NCBI GenBank assembly: GCA_900103495.1
Contig: FMWZ01000013.1
Span: forward strand, 61,644-125,643
Source of the DNA: Lachnospiraceae bacterium G11
Lineage (GTDB): Bacteria; Bacillota; Clostridia; Lachnospirales; Lachnospiraceae
Direction: 5' to 3'
DNA: 64,000 nt
The notes under the pieces are model-generated. The model did no database searches. It saw only the letters and a program-made list of their open reading frames with translations, and was not told where the DNA came from. The position numbers were made by a program, and so were the translations under genes. Below, in pieces: positions 1-10,100 of this stretch (position 1 is the first letter of the stretch; the number at the start of each line of letters is the position of its first letter).

Positions 1-825
1 GCCTTCGTGGTCCGAGGTAAAGGCATAGACCATACCCTTGGATAATTCATTTTCAAGGTTATCGCTTGGGCCCATAAGGAATATGCAGTCTTCAGCATGA
101 TTATCTTTGATAATATCTTCAAGGATTTCCTTGGTTCCATCACCTGAATCATCACCATAGATTCGAAGAACGTAATCAGGATGAATCTCGTGAACTCGAA
201 GGAAAGCACGAAGCAGCATGGGCTGATTCTTGAAATCAACAAGCCTTGCATGGTGAACAACACTTTTCTCCTTCAATGCCTCATCTACCTCGGGAACATT
301 CAGGTACTTTGCATTAATGGGGTTAAGTATAATTCGAGAGTTATCCTGCAATAATGGCTTAAAGAAAGCGCGCTGATCCACGGTCTGAAATACGCAAGCT
401 GTAGCGTGAGGAAAAAGGGTTTTAATCCAAAACTTATTAATTAAGTCCGAATCACCGGTCATAGGGTTATTTCGAATGGATATTATGACGGGGACATTTG
501 TTTTACGAGCCGCCATTATTGCCCTGTAGTTGGCTTTCCTTGCAAAGGAAAGGAGAACATCAGGTTTTTCACTTTCAAGGAACTCTTTTAGATATTTTAT
601 TCTTAGAAAGTATTTGGAAAGACGCCCCTTGCTCTGATCAGAATCCTTAAGGCCGACATGTATTCTTTTGACACGAGAATCAAGGGAAAATTCATTTTGT
701 TCTTGCCACTCGGTTGTAACAAAAACAGTTTCCCCTTCTGATGCCAATTGATTTGCTAAAGATGAAACTACTCTTTCGGCTCCGCCTTGAGCCAAAGTAT
801 TTAGATGAAAAGCTATTTTACTCAT
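1..825 (-). CDS. GT4 glycosyltransferase, C-terminus beyond window
   Basis: The first 275 codons of a minus-strand gene are present and remain open to the window edge. The product starts MSKIAFHLNTLAQGGAERVV, the Gly-rich N-terminal loop of GT-B family 4 enzymes that extend lipid-linked glycans in the cytoplasm. A segment reading SIRNNPM near residue 120 and the second-domain start (VVHHARLVDFKNQP) match the layout of the GT4 at 61955, so the two look like paralogs. ATG at 825 is the first Met of the frame; no good ribosome-binding site precedes it. It is divergent from the rest of the locus. Acceptor and donor cannot be told. Family is clear; the C-terminal E-x7-E region lies partly outside. 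Confidence 0.85.
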   Translation of the reverse strand, partial: MSKIAFHLNTLAQGGAERVVSSLANQLASEGETVFVTTEWQEQNEFSLDSRVKRIHVGLKDSDQSKGRLSKYFLRIKYLKEFLESEKPDVLLSFARKANYRAIMAARKTNVPVIISIRNNPMTGDSDLINKFWIKTLFPHATACVFQTVDQRAFFKPLLQDNSRIILNPINAKYLNVPEVDEALKEKSVVHHARLVDFKNQPMLLRAFLRVHEIHPDYVLRIYGDDSGDGTKEILEDIIKDNHAEDCIFLMGPSDNLENELSKGMVYAFTSDHEG

Positions 826-839
826 GCGTATAAAATATC

Positions 840-868
840 ATAATAAAGTCGGCATATCAACTATACAA
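840..868 (-). promoter_or_regulatory. possible promoter for the divergent GT4 gene
   Basis: Read on the minus strand, TTGTAT (868-863) and TATTAT (845-840) are separated by 17 bases and face the gene starting at 825. The leader would be only about 8 bases and lacks a ribosome-binding site, so either the promoter or the chosen start may be wrong. The plus-strand gene at 892 must have its promoter in the same 66-base gap or share upstream DNA, but no comparable plus-strand pair stands out. Low certainty. Confidence 0.3.
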
Positions 869-891
869 GTACCATTGGAGATAATAAATCG

Positions 892-1806
892 ATGAAGTTA
901 ACTAATTTGAAAGCCTTTATTGCAGATTCCAAAGCCAGGTTTTCGATTCTGAGCTCCAGAGGCTTCCTGAATCGAATGAGTGATGAGACATATCTAAAAA
1001 AATGTTTTGAACTATATTTGGGAAAACCTTTAAACCTTGATAACCCAACAACATATAACGAGAAAATACAATGGCTAAAGCTTCACGACAGAAGAAATAT
1101 TTACACTACAATGGCTGACAAATATGAGGCTAAACGTTATGTGGCGGAGAGAATAGGAGAGGAGTACATAATCCCTACATTAGGCGTTTGGAATAAGTTT
1201 GACGAAATAGATTTTGAAAACCTTCCGGATCAATTTGTACTCAAATGTACACATGACAGCGGTGGGCTTGTAATAGTGACCGACAAGGCCAAGATGAATG
1301 TAAAAGAAGCGAGAAATAAAATTAACAAGAGCCTTAGAAGAAACTATTATTATCGCGGCAGGGAATGGCAGTATAAGAACATATCTCCAAGAATTATAGC
1401 TGAAAAATATATAGCCAATGCAGATGGAACACATCCTCAGGACTATAAGTTTTTCTGCTTTAATGGTGTTGCAAAGATTATGTATATTGTTTCTGATCGA
1501 TATGCTAATCATGAAATGACTTACGACTTTTATGATATGAACTTTGAAAAACTGCCCTTCAGATCTATTCACCCGAACTCAAATATTGAGATTGATAAAC
1601 CTTTAAATTTTGAGAAGATGCGTGAATTAGCCGAGAAATTGTCGGCAGGATTTCCCCATATCAGAGTAGATTTTTATGATATTAATGGAAGGATATATTT
1701 TGGCGAATTGACGCTTGCTCACGGAAGCGGATTTGAGTATTTTGAGCCTTATGAATGGGATAAAAAACTCGGAGACTGGCTGGAGCTCCCTAAATTGAAG
1801 CAGTAG
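892..1806 (+). CDS. TupA-like ATP-grasp glycan-modifying protein
   Basis: 304 residues matching the ATP-grasp TupA-like family common in polysaccharide loci. Family hallmarks are NEKIQWLKLHDR near residue 60, a MADKYEAKRYV segment, FVLKCTHDSGG near residue 120 and PRIIAEKYI near 170, followed by the DFYDINGRIYFGELTLAHGSG end segment that carries acidic ATP-grasp metal ligands. The founding member TupA takes part in teichuronopeptide formation in an alkaliphilic Bacillus, so ATP-dependent ligation of an amino acid or similar group to a sugar acid is plausible, but the substrate is unknown. GGAG at 877-880 supports the start. It is the first plus-strand gene and likely opens the long operon. 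Confidence 0.8.
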   Translation: MKLTNLKAFIADSKARFSILSSRGFLNRMSDETYLKKCFELYLGKPLNLDNPTTYNEKIQWLKLHDRRNIYTTMADKYEAKRYVAERIGEEYIIPTLGVWNKFDEIDFENLPDQFVLKCTHDSGGLVIVTDKAKMNVKEARNKINKSLRRNYYYRGREWQYKNISPRIIAEKYIANADGTHPQDYKFFCFNGVAKIMYIVSDRYANHEMTYDFYDMNFEKLPFRSIHPNSNIEIDKPLNFEKMRELAEKLSAGFPHIRVDFYDINGRIYFGELTLAHGSGFEYFEPYEWDKKLGDWLELPKLKQ

Positions 1807-1831
1807 CCAATCTATGATAAAATAAAGTGTT

Positions 1832-4276
1832 ATGAACAAAACAGATATTTGCAGCCTAATAAATAAGATTTTTGCCAATAGACAGGGAATAATCCGAGCA
1901 ACAATAATTGCGCTTGGATTGTTTGCTGTATCTGTAATTTGGCCCATGGGCAAGTTTACAGCAGATTATAAGTCTGTCGGAACCTGGGACGAAGTAAGGT
2001 TTATCGGTCCGGGAACAGAAGACAATGTTATAAGGCAGGAATTCTCACCGACATTTGACAACCTGACATCAGTATCTGTTTACATTGTTAATGAACCTGA
2101 TTCCTTTGATACACTGGAAACTTTCTTTAGAGTTTATTCTTTGGATGGCACTGTTCTCGCGGAAAGCAAGGTTAACCTTGCAGACTATGAAGTTCCCGGA
2201 CTCGTTACCTTCCCCTTGGAAGTATCCTTGGAGCCCGGGACAGTGTACTTTTACACTGTTGGAGGAGTGGATGGCGAGGTGTTTGTAGCCCTCACATCTG
2301 AAGAGGCAGGAAATGCTGAAGCCGGAGCTTTCTACTACAACAATGTCCACTCTGGTGGAACTAATGTGGTGGCTGAATTTGATTATGTAAGACCTTGGGG
2401 CCTAAAGAGAATCATTACGGCGGACCTGGTCATTGCTTTGATTACATTTGCCTTGTATTTATTGGCGTCTATCCTGCTTAACAGGATGGAAGAGACTCAG
2501 GTTCTTAAAACTGAGAAGGTTACGAAATATGTTCTTTCGGGAGCTGCCATTATAGCGGCAATAAGTGCAGTCGTTGGTATTGATGTTTTTCAACTTTTTG
2601 AGCATGATGCCTTAAACAATGGAATATTAACAGCTTCTATTTTATTGGTTTCCGCTTTCTTGATTTTTTATATTTTTAAAGCTTCCTCGTATACAGAGAA
2701 ACTGGAAGCAAGGGATAATATAGATAAACTGGGTAAGATTGTCAGCGAGATGCTTCTTGCGGGAGCTCTCATTATGTGCTGCCTTTATCAGAACAGTGGA
2801 AGCGATTACGAGCATGGGCTTTGGATTAGACGTGCAGCCGTATTCTTTGCACTATTCCTATATTCTCTTGGAAAGGCAAAGCAAATTTGGAATATACTCG
2901 CTGTAGTGTGGAGCGTTGCCTCGGTCTTCATTGGCAGATACTATATTTCAGCCCATAGCGATCATATAGAGCATATAAATACTGCCACAAGTACTGCATG
3001 GCTTTTCTGGGCAGCAGGATTACTTGTCGTTGGACTTGTATATAGAATCATAGATAAGGATTACAGGAAACTGAAAACAATAAGTCTACCCATAGCCGTT
3101 CCGGCAGTAGTCTTCTGGATTCTGACTAGCATTTTTTCATATGGAAGAGAATGGCCAATTCAACTTCTTCTGGCATTTGTCTTGGCTTTCTTGTTCATGT
3201 ATATGAGCGAAAGAAGAAAAGACATACTCGAAATGGTGTGCAATGCTTGGCTTATTGCTTTCTTTGCGGCGATGCTTTTCTGTATATATAGACGTCCTTA
3301 TCAGTACTACATGATGACTAGATACGGTGGTATCTTTATAACCGTTACCGTTACAGCTACGTACTATCTTATAGCCACGGCTGCGACACTGACCAAGGTT
3401 CTTATAGCATATAGAAAGAATGATACCAAGTCATTGCTTTTCTCATATGCAATGTTTGGCGCGGTGTCAACATATCTCTTCTTTACCGCATCAAGGACAG
3501 GTATAGTAGCATATGGAGTTGAACTCCTTATAGCTCTTATTATTTTCGTTTGGCAGAAGAAGAAGGATATAGTTAAGAGCAATGTTATAAAACTGATTTT
3601 ATCCACAGTTGCAGCATTAATCGTTTCATATGTTGCATTCTTTGGTATAGCAAGAATGTTGCCTGCGGTAATACGCAATCCTTTCTACTACAACTACGAG
3701 TCTTACTGTCAGTTTATACATCCTGATTCTCCGCTAGATGGAGGGGAACGGTGGGGTGAAAGGTACGCCAATATAGAAATTTCATTGGAAACACTATTTG
3801 GAAGAATGTTTAATTCTGATGATGAATTAACAGGATTTCTGCCATCACTGTCATTGAAGGCAAAAGCCGCAGAATCTACTTCAATAGAGAATTATGCCAA
3901 CGGAAGGTTGGATATATTCAGAACATATATTAAGAACCTGACCATCAAAGGTCATGAATCAATGGGATGTGAAGACGAAAACGGAAATGTCATAATACAT
4001 GCTCACAATGCCTATATTCAGACGGCATATGATTTTGGAATTATTCTTGGAGCAGCGTTTGTTTTACTCTGCTTGTATATGTTATTTGTCAGCATATATA
4101 AAACATCTCTATATGCCAAAGAGAGGCAATATTTGCCTATGATTCTCATATTGATTGTGGGATTCATAGTAGCAGGTATGTTCGAGTGGACTTACCATCC
4201 CATGAACCCTTTGGGATTTGCATTTTTATTATCCTGGGTATTATTGTCCGAGAAGGAAGAAAGAATAGATGTCTAA
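1832..4276 (+). CDS. Wzy/O-antigen ligase-like membrane protein with N-terminal ectodomain
   Basis: 814 residues. One membrane segment (about 20-38) is followed by an extracytoplasmic beta-rich region (about 45-185), then roughly a dozen membrane helices. The C-terminal third has a large outside loop and the motif HAHNAYIQTAYDFGI (about residue 725), typical of Wzy_C/O-antigen ligase proteins that polymerise or transfer lipid-linked glycans on the outer membrane face. An SRTGIVAYGVEL helix near 550 is also typical. The ectodomain resembles one in the protein starting at 17032, around the shared pattern TVLA-(Q/E)-S. The last 8 bases overlap the next gene. Polymerase versus ligase cannot be decided. 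Confidence 0.75.
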   Translation: MNKTDICSLINKIFANRQGIIRATIIALGLFAVSVIWPMGKFTADYKSVGTWDEVRFIGPGTEDNVIRQEFSPTFDNLTSVSVYIVNEPDSFDTLETFFRVYSLDGTVLAESKVNLADYEVPGLVTFPLEVSLEPGTVYFYTVGGVDGEVFVALTSEEAGNAEAGAFYYNNVHSGGTNVVAEFDYVRPWGLKRIITADLVIALITFALYLLASILLNRMEETQVLKTEKVTKYVLSGAAIIAAISAVVGIDVFQLFEHDALNNGILTASILLVSAFLIFYIFKASSYTEKLEARDNIDKLGKIVSEMLLAGALIMCCLYQNSGSDYEHGLWIRRAAVFFALFLYSLGKAKQIWNILAVVWSVASVFIGRYYISAHSDHIEHINTATSTAWLFWAAGLLVVGLVYRIIDKDYRKLKTISLPIAVPAVVFWILTSIFSYGREWPIQLLLAFVLAFLFMYMSERRKDILEMVCNAWLIAFFAAMLFCIYRRPYQYYMMTRYGGIFITVTVTATYYLIATAATLTKVLIAYRKNDTKSLLFSYAMFGAVSTYLFFTASRTGIVAYGVELLIALIIFVWQKKKDIVKSNVIKLILSTVAALIVSYVAFFGIARMLPAVIRNPFYYNYESYCQFIHPDSPLDGGERWGERYANIEISLETLFGRMFNSDDELTGFLPSLSLKAKAAESTSIENYANGRLDIFRTYIKNLTIKGHESMGCEDENGNVIIHAHNAYIQTAYDFGIILGAAFVLLCLYMLFVSIYKTSLYAKERQYLPMILILIVGFIVAGMFEWTYHPMNPLGFAFLLSWVLLSEKEERIDV

Positions 4277-6134
4277 GAAGTTTCATATTCTGGAGCATAA
4301 GCTTGTTACCAGAAGAATATTTTTAATTGCATATGATGCTCTGGCTGTGGCTGCTTCAGCGTTCTTGGCTCTGTTCCTTAGAGCAAACCTCGTCTTCTCG
4401 GATATTAACCCTGAGTTCCTGGTTACTATTAAGAACACAGTTCTTATAACTATGGGCATAACCATCGCTGTGTTCTGGTTCTTTAGGCTGTACCATAGTT
4501 TGTGGGAATTCGCCAGTGTAAACGAGATGCAAAACCTCGTTGTAGCCTGCTCGGTTATGACTGTTATTCAGTACGTTATGATCAGGCTTCTTAAAATGCC
4601 TATTCCAAGAAGTTATCCACTTTTTTATGCCTTCTTGGAAATAGCATTCACATTTGCAAGCAGATTTGCATACAGATTTTTCAGAGGACTGAAGCATAAG
4701 GCTCAGAATAAAAAGAACGGAACTAACGTAATGATAGTTGGCGCAGGAGAAGCTGCCAACGCTATCATAAAGGAGATTCAGAGCAGCAACTTCAGCCATA
4801 TGGTAATTAAGTGCCTTATCGATGATGATCCCAATAAGTGGGGAAGATTCGTGCAAGGCGTTAAAGTTGTTGGTGATAGAAACAAGATTATTGAGTCTGC
4901 AAACTTCTATAGCATCGATGAAATTTTTATAGCTATTCCTACTGCTTCAAGAGCGACCATAAGAGAACTTACTCAGATTTGTCAGGAGACAGGGTGTAAG
5001 TTAAGTACTTTGCCAGGTTATTATCAGCTTGTTAATGGTGAAGTAAGTGTCAGCAAGTTAAGAAGTGTGGACGTTGAAGACTTACTTGGAAGAGAGCCTG
5101 TAAGAGTAGATATCGACTCCATTCTTGGCTATGTAAAGGGCAAGGTAATTATGGTTACCGGTGGAGGTGGCTCCATAGGAAGCGAGCTTTGCAGACAGAT
5201 TGCAACTCATTCTCCTAAGCAGCTTATCATCGTAGATATTTATGAAAACAATGCATATGACATACAGCAGGAGTTAAAGATTAAGTACCCTGCATTAAAC
5301 CTTGTGGTGCTTGTGGCATCAGTCAGAAACACCAACAGGATGAACTATATATTTGAGACTTATCATCCTGAAATCGTATACCATGCGGCGGCACATAAGC
5401 ATGTTCCTCTTATGGAGGACAGCCCTAATGAGGCGATAAAAAATAACGTTCTTGGCACCTGGAAAACTGCTGATGCCGCAGCAAAATATGGGGTCAAGAA
5501 ATTTGTTATGATTTCCACAGATAAGGCAGTTAACCCCACAAACATCATGGGTGCTTCCAAGAGAATCTGCGAGATGATTGTTCAGACCTACAACAAGAAA
5601 ACGGATACCGAGTTTGTTGCGGTAAGATTCGGAAATGTTCTTGGAAGTAACGGAAGTGTTATTCCTCTTTTCAAGAAACAGATTCTTGCGGGTGGACCGG
5701 TTACTGTAACCCACCCTGATATTATTAGGTACTTTATGACAATTCCTGAGGCGGTTTCATTAGTGCTTCAGGCAGGAGCCTATGCCAAGGGTGGAGAGAT
5801 ATTCGTCCTTGATATGGGTGAACCTGTAAAGATTCTGGATTTGGCCAAGAACCTTATAAGATTGTCCGGTTATAAAGTTGATGAAGATATAAAGATTGAG
5901 TTTACAGGCTTAAGACCCGGAGAGAAACTCTACGAAGAGCTTCTTATGGATGAAGAAGGTCTTACAGATACAGCCAACAAACTCATTCATATAGGTAAGC
6001 CTTTAAAGATTGATGAGGAAACATTCTTTGAGAAACTTGAGAAACTCAGTCAAGCTGCAAAGAATGAATCACCTAATATAAGAGAACTTGTTAAAGAGAT
6101 TGTACCTACATATAATCCGAACGGAGAAAAGTAA
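4269..6134 (+). CDS. membrane NDP-HexNAc 4,6-dehydratase (PglF/WbtA/CapD type)
   Basis: 621 residues, the normal length for the long membrane-bound dehydratases. About four N-terminal helices (1-130) lead into a nucleotide-binding region (NVMIVGAGEAANAII, about 155) and a C-terminal SDR domain with GGGGSIGSE (about 297). The catalytic stretch STDKAVNPTNIMGASK (about 416-431) has Met where classical SDRs have Tyr, as in PglF/WbpM-type enzymes. Expected reaction: UDP-GlcNAc to the 4-keto-6-deoxy sugar, the entry to bacillosamine, QuiNAc or FucNAc. The adjacent aminotransferase, whose ATG shares one base with this stop codon, would act next. Function is confident; the exact product is not. Confidence 0.93.
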   Translation: MSKKFHILEHKLVTRRIFLIAYDALAVAASAFLALFLRANLVFSDINPEFLVTIKNTVLITMGITIAVFWFFRLYHSLWEFASVNEMQNLVVACSVMTVIQYVMIRLLKMPIPRSYPLFYAFLEIAFTFASRFAYRFFRGLKHKAQNKKNGTNVMIVGAGEAANAIIKEIQSSNFSHMVIKCLIDDDPNKWGRFVQGVKVVGDRNKIIESANFYSIDEIFIAIPTASRATIRELTQICQETGCKLSTLPGYYQLVNGEVSVSKLRSVDVEDLLGREPVRVDIDSILGYVKGKVIMVTGGGGSIGSELCRQIATHSPKQLIIVDIYENNAYDIQQELKIKYPALNLVVLVASVRNTNRMNYIFETYHPEIVYHAAAHKHVPLMEDSPNEAIKNNVLGTWKTADAAAKYGVKKFVMISTDKAVNPTNIMGASKRICEMIVQTYNKKTDTEFVAVRFGNVLGSNGSVIPLFKKQILAGGPVTVTHPDIIRYFMTIPEAVSLVLQAGAYAKGGEIFVLDMGEPVKILDLAKNLIRLSGYKVDEDIKIEFTGLRPGEKLYEELLMDEEGLTDTANKLIHIGKPLKIDEETFFEKLEKLSQAAKNESPNIRELVKEIVPTYNPNGEK

Positions 6135-7405
6135 TGTTTAACAAAGACAATACTAAGTTTAAGAAAAGTGAAAGCAGAATATATCTGGCATCTCCTACCA
6201 TGCATGGTGAAGAGTTAGAGTATGTAACAGAAGCTTTCACAACCAACTGGATGTCAACAGTCGGAAAGAATATTGATGAGGTTGAAAGACTAACAGCTGA
6301 GAAAGTCGGAAGAAAGTATTCTGTTGGTTTATCCTGTGGAACCTCTGCGCTTCACCTCGCAATGAAGATTGTTGGTGTAAAACCCGGAGAGAAGGTTTTC
6401 TGTTCCGATATGACTTTCGATGCAACGGTTAACCCTGTTGTTTATGAGGGAGGAGTTCCGGTATTTATTGATACTGAGTATGATACCTGGAACATGGATC
6501 CTGTTGCTCTTGAGAAGGCCTTCGAGATTTATCCTGAGGTACGAATCGTAGTTACAGCTCATTTATATGGAACACCCGGTAAGGTAGACGAACTTAAGGC
6601 AGTTTGTAAGAAGCATAATGCGTTACTGGTTGAAGATGCAGCCGAATCCTTTGGAGCAACCTATAGGGGAGCTCAGACAGGCACATTTGGTGATGTCAGC
6701 ATAATCTCATTTAACGGAAATAAAATAATAACAGGATCTGCCGGAGGCGCTCTTCTTACAGATGATGAAGAGGTTGCCAATAAGGTAAGGAAATGGTCAA
6801 CTCAGTCAAGAGAAAGCGCTCCCTGGTATCAGCATGAGGAACTTGGTTATAACTACCGTATGAGCAATGTTATAGCGGGAGTCATAAGAGGACAGATTCC
6901 TCACCTTGAAGAGCACATTGCAAGAAAGAAAGAAATTTACGAAAGATATGAGAAGGGATTTAAGGGACTTCCCATTAAAATGAATCCTATTGACTTAAAG
7001 AACAGTGAGCCAAACTATTGGCTTTCATGTGCAATAATTGACCCTGAAGCTATGTGCAAGCAGGTTCGTGGGGAGACAGATGTGTTATATGCACCCGAAA
7101 AAGGCAAGAGCTGTCCTACTGAGATCCTTGACACTCTAATGAGCTACAACATGGAAGGAAGACCCATTTGGAAGCCCATGCACATGCAGCCAATCTATAG
7201 AATGAACGGCTTCGTAACCAGAGAGGGTAACGGACGAGCTAAGACCAACGCATATATAGCAGGGGGAGTCAAAGGTAAGGACGGACGTCCTCTTGATGTG
7301 GGAATGGATATTTTTGCAAGAGGTTTGTGCTTACCCAGTGATATAAAGATGACTGATGAACAGCAGGATACAATAATCGACGTTGTCAGAAGCTGCTTTG
7401 AATAG
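6134..7405 (+). CDS. DegT/DnrJ/EryC1-family PLP sugar aminotransferase
   Basis: 423 residues. Visible family blocks are [11 protein letters not shown] (about 65), TFDATVNP (about 95), [10 protein letters not shown] (about 165) and [14 protein letters not shown] (about 190), whose Lys would form the PLP aldimine. It would add an amino group at C4 of the keto sugar made by the preceding dehydratase (PglE-like role), giving a UDP-4-amino-4,6-dideoxy-HexNAc. There is a longer than usual C-terminal segment after residue 310. No PglD-type acetyltransferase is nearby, so the amine may stay free or be modified by an enzyme outside the window. Translation is coupled through a TAATG junction. Confidence 0.9.
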   Translation: MFNKDNTKFKKSESRIYLASPTMHGEELEYVTEAFTTNWMSTVGKNIDEVERLTAEKVGRKYSVGLSCGTSALHLAMKIVGVKPGEKVFCSDMTFDATVNPVVYEGGVPVFIDTEYDTWNMDPVALEKAFEIYPEVRIVVTAHLYGTPGKVDELKAVCKKHNALLVEDAAESFGATYRGAQTGTFGDVSIISFNGNKIITGSAGGALLTDDEEVANKVRKWSTQSRESAPWYQHEELGYNYRMSNVIAGVIRGQIPHLEEHIARKKEIYERYEKGFKGLPIKMNPIDLKNSEPNYWLSCAIIDPEAMCKQVRGETDVLYAPEKGKSCPTEILDTLMSYNMEGRPIWKPMHMQPIYRMNGFVTREGNGRAKTNAYIAGGVKGKDGRPLDVGMDIFARGLCLPSDIKMTDEQQDTIIDVVRSCFE

Positions 7406-7422
7406 AGAAAGAAGGATTAGTA

Positions 7423-8736
7423 ATGAGCTTATATGAAGATATTGTTGCAGGAAAAGAGAAACTTGCCCTTGTGGGTCTTGGCTATGTAGGAATGCCTATA
7501 GCTGTGGCTTTTGCTAAGAAGATTAATGTTATTGGTTTCGACCTTAATAAGGCAAAGATTGACCTTTACAAGCAAGGAATCGATCCTACAAAGGAAGTAG
7601 GTAACGAGGCAATCAAAGCTACAAAAGTAGACTTTACAGCAGATGAGAATATGCTTAAGGAAGCGAAGTTCTTTATCGTGGCTGTTCCCACTCCTGTAAA
7701 TGACGATCACACTCCTGACCTTACCCCTGTAGAGGGTGCCAGCAGAATAGTCGGACGTAATCTTACAAAGGGTGCAATCGTTGTATTTGAGTCAACAGTA
7801 TACCCCGGAGTTACAGAGGACATCTGTGTTCCTATTATGGAAAAAGAATCAGGCCTTAAGTGTGGCGTGGATTTCAAGGTTGGTTATTCACCCGAAAGAA
7901 TCAACCCCGGTGATAAGGTTCACAGACTTGAGACTATCACAAAGATTGTATCCGGCATGGATGAGGAGACTTTGGATGTTGTTGCCAAGGTATATAGCCT
8001 CGTTGTAGATGCAGGCGTATACAGAGCTCAGTCCATTAAGGTTGCTGAGGCAGCTAAGGTAATTGAGAACAGCCAGAGAGATATTAATATAGCTTTCATG
8101 AATGAGCTTTCAATCATCTTTAACAAGATGGGTATTGATACCAAATCGGTTCTTGAGGCAGCTGGTACCAAATGGAATTTCCTTAAGTTCTTCCCCGGAC
8201 TTGTTGGTGGACACTGTATCGGTGTTGATCCTTACTATCTTACATATAAAGCAGAGGAACTTGGCTATCATTCACAGATTATTCTTTCCGGTCGCCGAAT
8301 CAATGATGACATGGGTAAATATGTGGCAGAAAGCCTTGTTAAGAACCTTATTAAGGCTGACCTTGCCGTTAAGGGTGCAAAAGTAGCAATCCTTGGTTTT
8401 ACATTTAAAGAGAATTGCCCTGATACGAGAAATACTAAGGTTATCGACATATATAACGAACTTAAAGAGTACGGAATTACTCCCGTAGTTGCAGATCCTG
8501 CAGCTGATGCTGATGAAGCAAAGAGATTATATGGAATTGAGTTCATAGACGCCGACACCATTAAGGATATGGATGCGGTAATTATGGCAGTGTCACATGC
8601 TCAGTTTATGGATTACAAGGAAGCGGACATCGCTAAGTTCTTTAAGAAGGGACAGAAGAAAGTCCTGTCTGACATAAAGGGCATTTTTGACCGCAAAGAA
8701 TATGAGGATGCAGGATATCTTTACTGGAGATTGTAA
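7423..8736 (+). CDS. tviB-like: UDP-HexNAc 6-dehydrogenase (TviB/WbpA type)
   Basis: 437 residues of the UDP-sugar dehydrogenase family. A Rossmann motif GLGYVGMP lies near residue 20. [23 protein letters not shown] near 155 is the signature of the UDP-GlcNAc/GalNAc branch rather than UDP-glucose dehydrogenase. Catalytic Cys is about 265 in [12 protein letters not shown]. It oxidises C6 of UDP-GlcNAc using two NAD+ to give UDP-GlcNAcA. The TviC-like epimerase two genes on makes the classic Vi-antigen pair yielding UDP-GalNAcA. A ribosome-binding site AAGGA (7412-7416) supports the start. It clearly differs from the second dehydrogenase at 55538. Confidence 0.92.
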   Translation: MSLYEDIVAGKEKLALVGLGYVGMPIAVAFAKKINVIGFDLNKAKIDLYKQGIDPTKEVGNEAIKATKVDFTADENMLKEAKFFIVAVPTPVNDDHTPDLTPVEGASRIVGRNLTKGAIVVFESTVYPGVTEDICVPIMEKESGLKCGVDFKVGYSPERINPGDKVHRLETITKIVSGMDEETLDVVAKVYSLVVDAGVYRAQSIKVAEAAKVIENSQRDINIAFMNELSIIFNKMGIDTKSVLEAAGTKWNFLKFFPGLVGGHCIGVDPYYLTYKAEELGYHSQIILSGRRINDDMGKYVAESLVKNLIKADLAVKGAKVAILGFTFKENCPDTRNTKVIDIYNELKEYGITPVVADPAADADEAKRLYGIEFIDADTIKDMDAVIMAVSHAQFMDYKEADIAKFFKKGQKKVLSDIKGIFDRKEYEDAGYLYWRL

Positions 8737-8738
8737 AC

Positions 8739-10100
8739 TTGAGTTTTAAGGAAGAATCAAAATTTAACTTGATATGTTATGGAGTAATACTGCTGTTCTT
8801 TATTGCTTTGGCAGCAGTATTTCCTATTGGTTTATATGGCGATTCGGAACAGTTTATAAGCATGCATATGCATAGGGAACCTGTTTATCCCTTTTTTCTT
8901 TGGATATTTAGAAAGATATTTGGTGAGAACTTTTATCTTGATGTGGTTAAGTGGGCTCAGAATCTGATAAATGCTTTTTGCGCAATAGCATTTTTAAGAG
9001 GCATGGTAAGAAGATTGGGCTCCGGTAAAATTGTTATGACCATAGGAACTGTAACTCTTTTGGCTCCACATATTATGACACCACTTTTTGCGAGATCTCA
9101 TTTGGTTCTTACTTGTGGTATTTTAAACGAGGCATTGTGTCTTCCTTTATTTTACCTGTATCTGTTGGAGATGATTGCTTTTGCAACAGAGGGCGGAAGA
9201 AACCACATGGCTATTTCTGCCTCTTTGGGGATGATTATTTCATTAATCAGGGGTTCGATGATGATTTGCCTTATTGCCTGGGCCATTGTTGCCATAGGCA
9301 GGTGCTTCTTTGAAAAGAAGAAATTCTACTTTCCTATCATCTATGTAATTGCTCTGTTCCTTCTGATGAAGGCCAGAAGCGGAATATACGTGGGATATAA
9401 CTATGTGGTAAACGGTGTAGCGGAAGCTAATATGTGCGGCAACATGAATCTGGTCGCAAATGTGCTTTATGCATCGGATCGAGAAGTGGGCGAAAGCCTT
9501 GATGATGAAGCTACGAGGAATCTCTTTTATGAGATTTATGATAAAGCCGATGATGCGGGACTGACATATAAGCACGCAGAATCCGGCATTTACAACATGA
9601 TTAATCATCTTGAGAACTCCCATGATACTTTAAAGTTTGATTATATACTTCAGACTTTAGATGATTATTATATGAGCAACATTGGAACTGATTATGTGGA
9701 GAAAAACAGATTCCAGGAAGAAACATGCAAAACTATAGCTCATGCCATTTGGTCGGCTTGTTTTGGAAGGTGGCTTGTCAGATATGTGGGACTTTCGGTT
9801 AACGGTGTGGTAAGAAGTGTGGCAGTGGTTAAACCTTATACGGTTATACCTGCTTTAATAATGGTATTTGTGGCATTAGGTATTTGCATTTATTGTTTGG
9901 CAAAAAAGAAACATGTCAAAACCGCGCTGGCTCTATTGATTATTCTTATGATGCTTGCGGCCAACGCCTGCGGAGTTGCAACGGTAATTATGTGCATTTC
10001 AAGATATATGATTTATTGTTTTGCACCTTTTTATATTGGATTTACGGCATTACTGATGGAATGCTTTAATGAATGGAGAATGAAGAAGAATGAGTTATAA
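8739..10100 (+). CDS. GT-C-like integral membrane glycosyltransferase
   Basis: 453 residues with about 9-10 hydrophobic helices. After the first helix the outside loop reads YGDSEQFISMHMHREPVYPF, an acidic residue plus EPxYP arrangement like that of GT-C enzymes using polyprenyl-phosphate sugars. No family could be named with certainty. The start is TTG at 8739, with GGAG at 8727-8730 giving normal spacing. It sits between the two halves of the GalNAcA pathway, so it may handle that sugar, but this is inference. The end overlaps the next gene by 11 bases. Confidence 0.6.
   Translation: MSFKEESKFNLICYGVILLFFIALAAVFPIGLYGDSEQFISMHMHREPVYPFFLWIFRKIFGENFYLDVVKWAQNLINAFCAIAFLRGMVRRLGSGKIVMTIGTVTLLAPHIMTPLFARSHLVLTCGILNEALCLPLFYLYLLEMIAFATEGGRNHMAISASLGMIISLIRGSMMICLIAWAIVAIGRCFFEKKKFYFPIIYVIALFLLMKARSGIYVGYNYVVNGVAEANMCGNMNLVANVLYASDREVGESLDDEATRNLFYEIYDKADDAGLTYKHAESGIYNMINHLENSHDTLKFDYILQTLDDYYMSNIGTDYVEKNRFQEETCKTIAHAIWSACFGRWLVRYVGLSVNGVVRSVAVVKPYTVIPALIMVFVALGICIYCLAKKKHVKTALALLIILMMLAANACGVATVIMCISRYMIYCFAPFYIGFTALLMECFNEWRMKKNEL

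Noticed and set aside
1180..1572. Long minus-strand open frames opposite the plus-strand genes throughout the window
   Set aside because: They lie wholly inside well-supported plus-strand genes, have no family motifs and no ribosome-binding sites, and are by-products of codon use.
1832..4276. STT3/PglB oligosaccharyltransferase to go with the PglF, PglE and PglK-like genes (N-glycosylation system)
   Set aside because: No WWDxG-type motif was seen in any of the large membrane proteins; the C-terminal motif here fits Wzy/ligase proteins instead.
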